Origin: Shewanella denitrificans OS217
GTDB taxonomy: Bacteria; Pseudomonadota; Gammaproteobacteria; Enterobacterales; Shewanellaceae
Direction: 5' to 3'
Length of the DNA: 64,000 nt
Assembly: GCF_000013765.1 (NCBI RefSeq)
Contig: NC_007954.1
Coordinates: 62,001 to 126,000 of the forward strand
Position numbers and translations under genes: made by a program. The notes beneath the pieces were generated by a model. That model was not told the DNA's origin, did no database searches, and saw nothing but the letters and a program-made list of their open reading frames with translations. Shown one piece after another: positions 61,425-64,000 of this stretch (positions are counted from its first letter, which is position 1; each line of letters opens with the position of its first letter).

Positions 61425-62192
61425 CTAATTTCTGCTAGCACCGCATACAGGGCAGGCAGGATTTTTTAATAATTTCATCTGCCTAAACTCCATGGTCATG
61501 GCATCAATCAGCAGCACCTTAGCCTGCAGACCTTGACCCAATTGAGTTATGTACTTGATGGCTTCGGTGGCTTGAATGGCGCCGACTATGCCAACCACGG
61601 GGGCTAAAATCCCCGCCTCGACACAGCTCAGGGCTTGCTCACCAAAGAGTGAACTATAGCAATGGTAGCAAGGGCTGCTTGCTTGATAATCAAACACAGT
61701 GACAGTCCCTTCCATGCGAATAGCAGCTGCTGACACTAAGGGCGTTTTGTGATTAAAGCAGCTCAGGTTTAGGTCCTGCCTGATGGCCAGGTTATCGGTA
61801 CAATCTAATACTAAGTCATGGGACTGAATTAACTCAGTTAACTGGTTTTGGTTAAGTTTGCCATTGATGCTATTCAATTTGATATGGGGGTTAAGCTGCT
61901 GCAGACTCTGCTTAGCCGAATCGACCTTGTTTTGACCTATATTCTCATCATGGTGTAATACTTGTCGCTGTAGATTAGATAACTCAACCGTATCAAAATC
62001 CACTAGAGTGAGTTCACCCACACCGGCTACGGCCAAGTATTGGCTGGCTGCACAGCCTAGGCCGCCCAGCCCTATCATTAATATTTTGGCTTGCTTTAGG
62101 GCTTCTTGACCTTCTAAGTCCACCCCTTTAATGGAGATTTGCCTGCTGTAACGCATCATCTCAGTATGGGATAGGATCTCGGCTTCAAACAT
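61425..62192 (-). CDS. moeB: Molybdopterin-synthase adenylyltransferase MoeB
   Basis: A 255-residue E1-like enzyme that adenylates the C-terminus of MoaD. It shows MRYSRQISIKGVDLEGQEAL, the nucleotide-binding GLGGLGCAASQYLAVAGVGE, VDFDTVELSNLQRQVLH and two C-x-x-C pairs for zinc, in CYHCYSS and CPVCGA. A ThiF role is possible for this family, but no thi genes are near while MoaD and MoeA are encoded here. Confidence 0.92.
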   Translation of the reverse strand: MFEAEILSHTEMMRYSRQISIKGVDLEGQEALKQAKILMIGLGGLGCAASQYLAVAGVGELTLVDFDTVELSNLQRQVLHHDENIGQNKVDSAKQSLQQLNPHIKLNSINGKLNQNQLTELIQSHDLVLDCTDNLAIRQDLNLSCFNHKTPLVSAAAIRMEGTVTVFDYQASSPCYHCYSSLFGEQALSCVEAGILAPVVGIVGAIQATEAIKYITQLGQGLQAKVLLIDAMTMEFRQMKLLKNPACPVCGASRN

Positions 62193-62243
62193 TAACGGCT
62201 ACCTTTTATCGTTTATTATCAGATGTATACAGCCAGCATACTA

Positions 62244-63491
62244 TCAGGATAGTACTGAGTTAAAAGGCTCGACTCTGACCATGGTGCCAGCATCTAGATC
62301 ACCTTGCTCTTGCTCTAATAAAACAAAGCAATTGGCAAGACTCATGGAGGTCAACATACCAGAACCTTGGCCGCCTGTGATGGCAACGCAGGGCTGGTTA
62401 CCCGCATCATAGGAGAGGATCCCCCTTTGATATTCCACCCGCCCAGGCTGCTTGCGTATTGGGCTAGTGAGCTTAGCGGGAAAGGTTAAGCTGGGCACTA
62501 ATTCAAGGCCTTGCATCTTTTGCAGTAAGGGCCACACCAACTTGTAGAAGGTCACCATAGAAGAGACAGGGTTTCCAGGGAGGCCACAGAAGACAGCTGA
62601 ACCTATTTTACCGAAGGCGAAGGGTTTGCCGGGTTTGATGGCTAGCTTCCAAAAGTTAATTTCCCCTTCCTCGGCGAGCACTTGCTTGATGTAGTCGGCG
62701 TCTCCGACAGAAACGCCGCCTGAGGTTAAAATCATATCAGCGCTCGCGGCGGTGCGAAATGCAGCGCGAATGGCTTCTTTATCATCGGAAATCACACCTA
62801 AATCGACTAATTCCACATTGGCTCTGTGCAATAAACCATGGATAGAGTATCGATTAGAATCATAAATTTGCCCAGCTGCCAGCTCACTGCCGACGGGTCT
62901 TAATTCATCTCCGGTGGAGAAAAATGCCACTTTAAGCCTGCGGCTGACACGCACATGACTCACGCCTATGGTGGCCAATACCCCAAGTTCTGCCGCCCTT
63001 AGGGTGATGCCTTTTTTAAGTACCTTAGTACCAGAGGTCAGCTCTTCAGCCCTAAGGCGCACATTGGCGCCGCGCATTTTAGGGGGCTGGATATAAACTT
63101 TATCACCCTCTTGCTGGGTTTTTTCTTGCATCTGCACGGTATCAAAACCTGCAGGCATGGGCGCCCCAGTCATGATCCTGATACAAGTGTTAGCCCCAGC
63201 TTGGCCTTGGAAAGGGTGTCCGGCAAATGAGCGACCTGCTAAGGTAAGGCGGTGAGTGTCTTGGCCACTTAGTTCATCGAACCGAAAGGCGTAACCGTCC
63301 ATGGCCGAGTTATCAAAAGGAGGCAGGTCGATGCAAGAAACGAGATCTTCTGCCAACACCCGGCCTACTGCTTGGCTTAAACTCAGCACTTCGGTATCAG
63401 CTACAGGTTTCACTTGTGCTAACAATAACTTAATGGCATCCACAGGATGGAGTAAGGCGGGCTGGGCACAGGCATCGATTGGGTTAGTCAT
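62244..63491 (-). CDS. moeA: Molybdopterin molybdenumtransferase MoeA
   Basis: A protein of 415 residues that inserts molybdenum into adenylated molybdopterin. It has the DLPPFDNSAMDGYAFR region, TGAPMPAGFDTVQMQEKT, the catalytic loop TSGGVSVGDADYIKQVL and FCGLPGNPVSSMVTFY. Four-domain order and length match E. coli MoeA. ATG 63491 has GAGGA upstream and gives the usual start; the frame extends to 63521. It precedes moeB by about 50 bases on the same strand. Confidence 0.95.
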   Translation of the reverse strand: MTNPIDACAQPALLHPVDAIKLLLAQVKPVADTEVLSLSQAVGRVLAEDLVSCIDLPPFDNSAMDGYAFRFDELSGQDTHRLTLAGRSFAGHPFQGQAGANTCIRIMTGAPMPAGFDTVQMQEKTQQEGDKVYIQPPKMRGANVRLRAEELTSGTKVLKKGITLRAAELGVLATIGVSHVRVSRRLKVAFFSTGDELRPVGSELAAGQIYDSNRYSIHGLLHRANVELVDLGVISDDKEAIRAAFRTAASADMILTSGGVSVGDADYIKQVLAEEGEINFWKLAIKPGKPFAFGKIGSAVFCGLPGNPVSSMVTFYKLVWPLLQKMQGLELVPSLTFPAKLTSPIRKQPGRVEYQRGILSYDAGNQPCVAITGGQGSGMLTSMSLANCFVLLEQEQGDLDAGTMVRVEPFNSVLS

Positions 63492-63645
63492 ACAAGCATC
63501 CTCGTAGGCTTTAAATTGCAAACATAAAGCATAACTTCATGATAGATGAGTTATTATGCCATGCTGAGTGTAGATAACTATGATCTCGGCAATGCTTTGG
63601 CTATTTTAGGTTTAAATAACGACATAAAAATATCAGAAATAATGT

Positions 63646-63918
63646 ATGGAAAATGAAAAACAGTCGCCTTGGTATTTATATCTAGTGCAATGTGCCAATA
63701 GCCATCTATATACAGGGATCACTAAAGATGTCGCTAGGCGCTTTAGCGAGCATCAGCAAGGTGGCATCAAGGCCGCAAAATTTTTAAAAGGAAAAGGGCC
63801 GTTAACCTTGGTTTATCAAGAGCTTGTTGGTAGCCAAAGCCAAGCATTAAAACGTGAGTTAATGATTAAAAAACTCACACGGGCACAAAAACTGCAATTG
63901 ATTAATGGACATCAATAA
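63646..63918 (+). CDS. GIY-YIG superfamily protein (YhbQ/UPF0213 type)
   Basis: A protein of 90 residues. WYLYLVQCANSHLYTGITKD carries the G-I-Y...Y-I-G type motif (as Y-L-V and Y-T-G), followed by the conserved arginine in VARRFSEHQQGG. It ends in a basic helix. YhbQ-type proteins are stand-alone GIY-YIG domains with debated nuclease activity. The start ATG has no strong ribosome site. The remaining 82 bases of the window show no gene. Confidence 0.88.
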   Translation: MENEKQSPWYLYLVQCANSHLYTGITKDVARRFSEHQQGGIKAAKFLKGKGPLTLVYQELVGSQSQALKRELMIKKLTRAQKLQLINGHQ

Positions 63919-64000
63919 TCTCATGCAACTGGTCTCGCATACCCAAGCTTCATCCTCACCCCGCAAGTCTAGGGGATATTTATGCTTGCCTTCATGGCTT

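Noticed and set aside
62215..62235. TGTATACA palindrome upstream of moeB as an operator
   Set aside because: Eight bases only, common by chance, and no regulator is linked to it.

Overview
The window reads as chromosomal DNA of a gammaproteobacterium of the Shewanella type. The evidence is gene content and protein flavour (hutI/hutC/hutUH arrangement, GlyGly-CTERM M6 protease, ubiC next to a FliL-like gene, rlmF, DUF2986 and DUF3157 proteins, moa-mod cluster), recognised by eye without a database search. No tRNA, rRNA, CRISPR array or complete insertion sequence was seen.

Region 1 (1-10757) is a tightly packed, visibly AT-rich, single-strand flagellar/type III secretion operon: flgI (cut by the window edge), flgB, flgC, fliE, fliF, a very short fliG-like gene, fliH, fliI, fliJ, an unrecognised gene in the fliK position, flgD, flgE, a short fliM-like gene, fliN, fliO, fliP and a TPR-like gene. 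The rod, hook, MS-ring, ATPase and export-gate parts are recognisable. The rotor/switch parts are cut down together: FliG is only an N-terminal domain, FliM has lost its chemotaxis-signal front end, and the cytoplasmic tail of FliF is short. This is the most unusual part of the window and looks like a flagellum-derived apparatus that may not rotate. Genes upstream of position 1 (possibly fliQR, flhAB, flgFGH, filament genes) are not visible.

Region 2 (10800-34900) is ordinary chromosome: two ABC-2 exporter sets with a TAP-like alpha/beta hydrolase and a YtrA-type GntR regulator; a fatty acyl-CoA ligase and two hotdog thioesterases; an EAL protein with a degenerate GGDEF; mtnC; a dCMP-type deaminase; a lipoprotein; the histidine utilisation cluster (hutI, divergent hutC-hutU-hutH) with a perfect palindromic HutC operator candidate; a DUF3157 protein and a mechanosensitive channel.

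Region 3 (34900-37600) is accessory and gene-poor. It holds a MITE-like element with 19-bp terminal inverted repeats, two small AT-rich genes (a VOC protein, and an HTH plus zinc-ribbon protein), two copies of a degenerate structured repeat, and inside one copy a sequence that folds on paper into a three-way junction. A fragment of the MITE recurs at 41318-41436.

Region 4 (37600-52440) holds a PlsC-type acyltransferase, an NTF2-like secreted protein, an NRDE protein, a His-rich ZIP-like metal transporter, MarC/YhgN, a lipoprotein, the M6 protease, UbiC, a FliL-like protein, RlmF, a PfkB kinase, a chemotaxis receptor and ETF-ubiquinone oxidoreductase.

Region 5 (52440-64000) centres on molybdenum: a probable Moco riboswitch, moaA, moaC, moaD, moaE, modA, modB, modC, and further on moeB and moeA. 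Between them lie a PepSY-like periplasmic protein with an OmpR-type two-component pair, an RluA-family pseudouridine synthase and a DUF2986 protein. A GIY-YIG protein ends the window.
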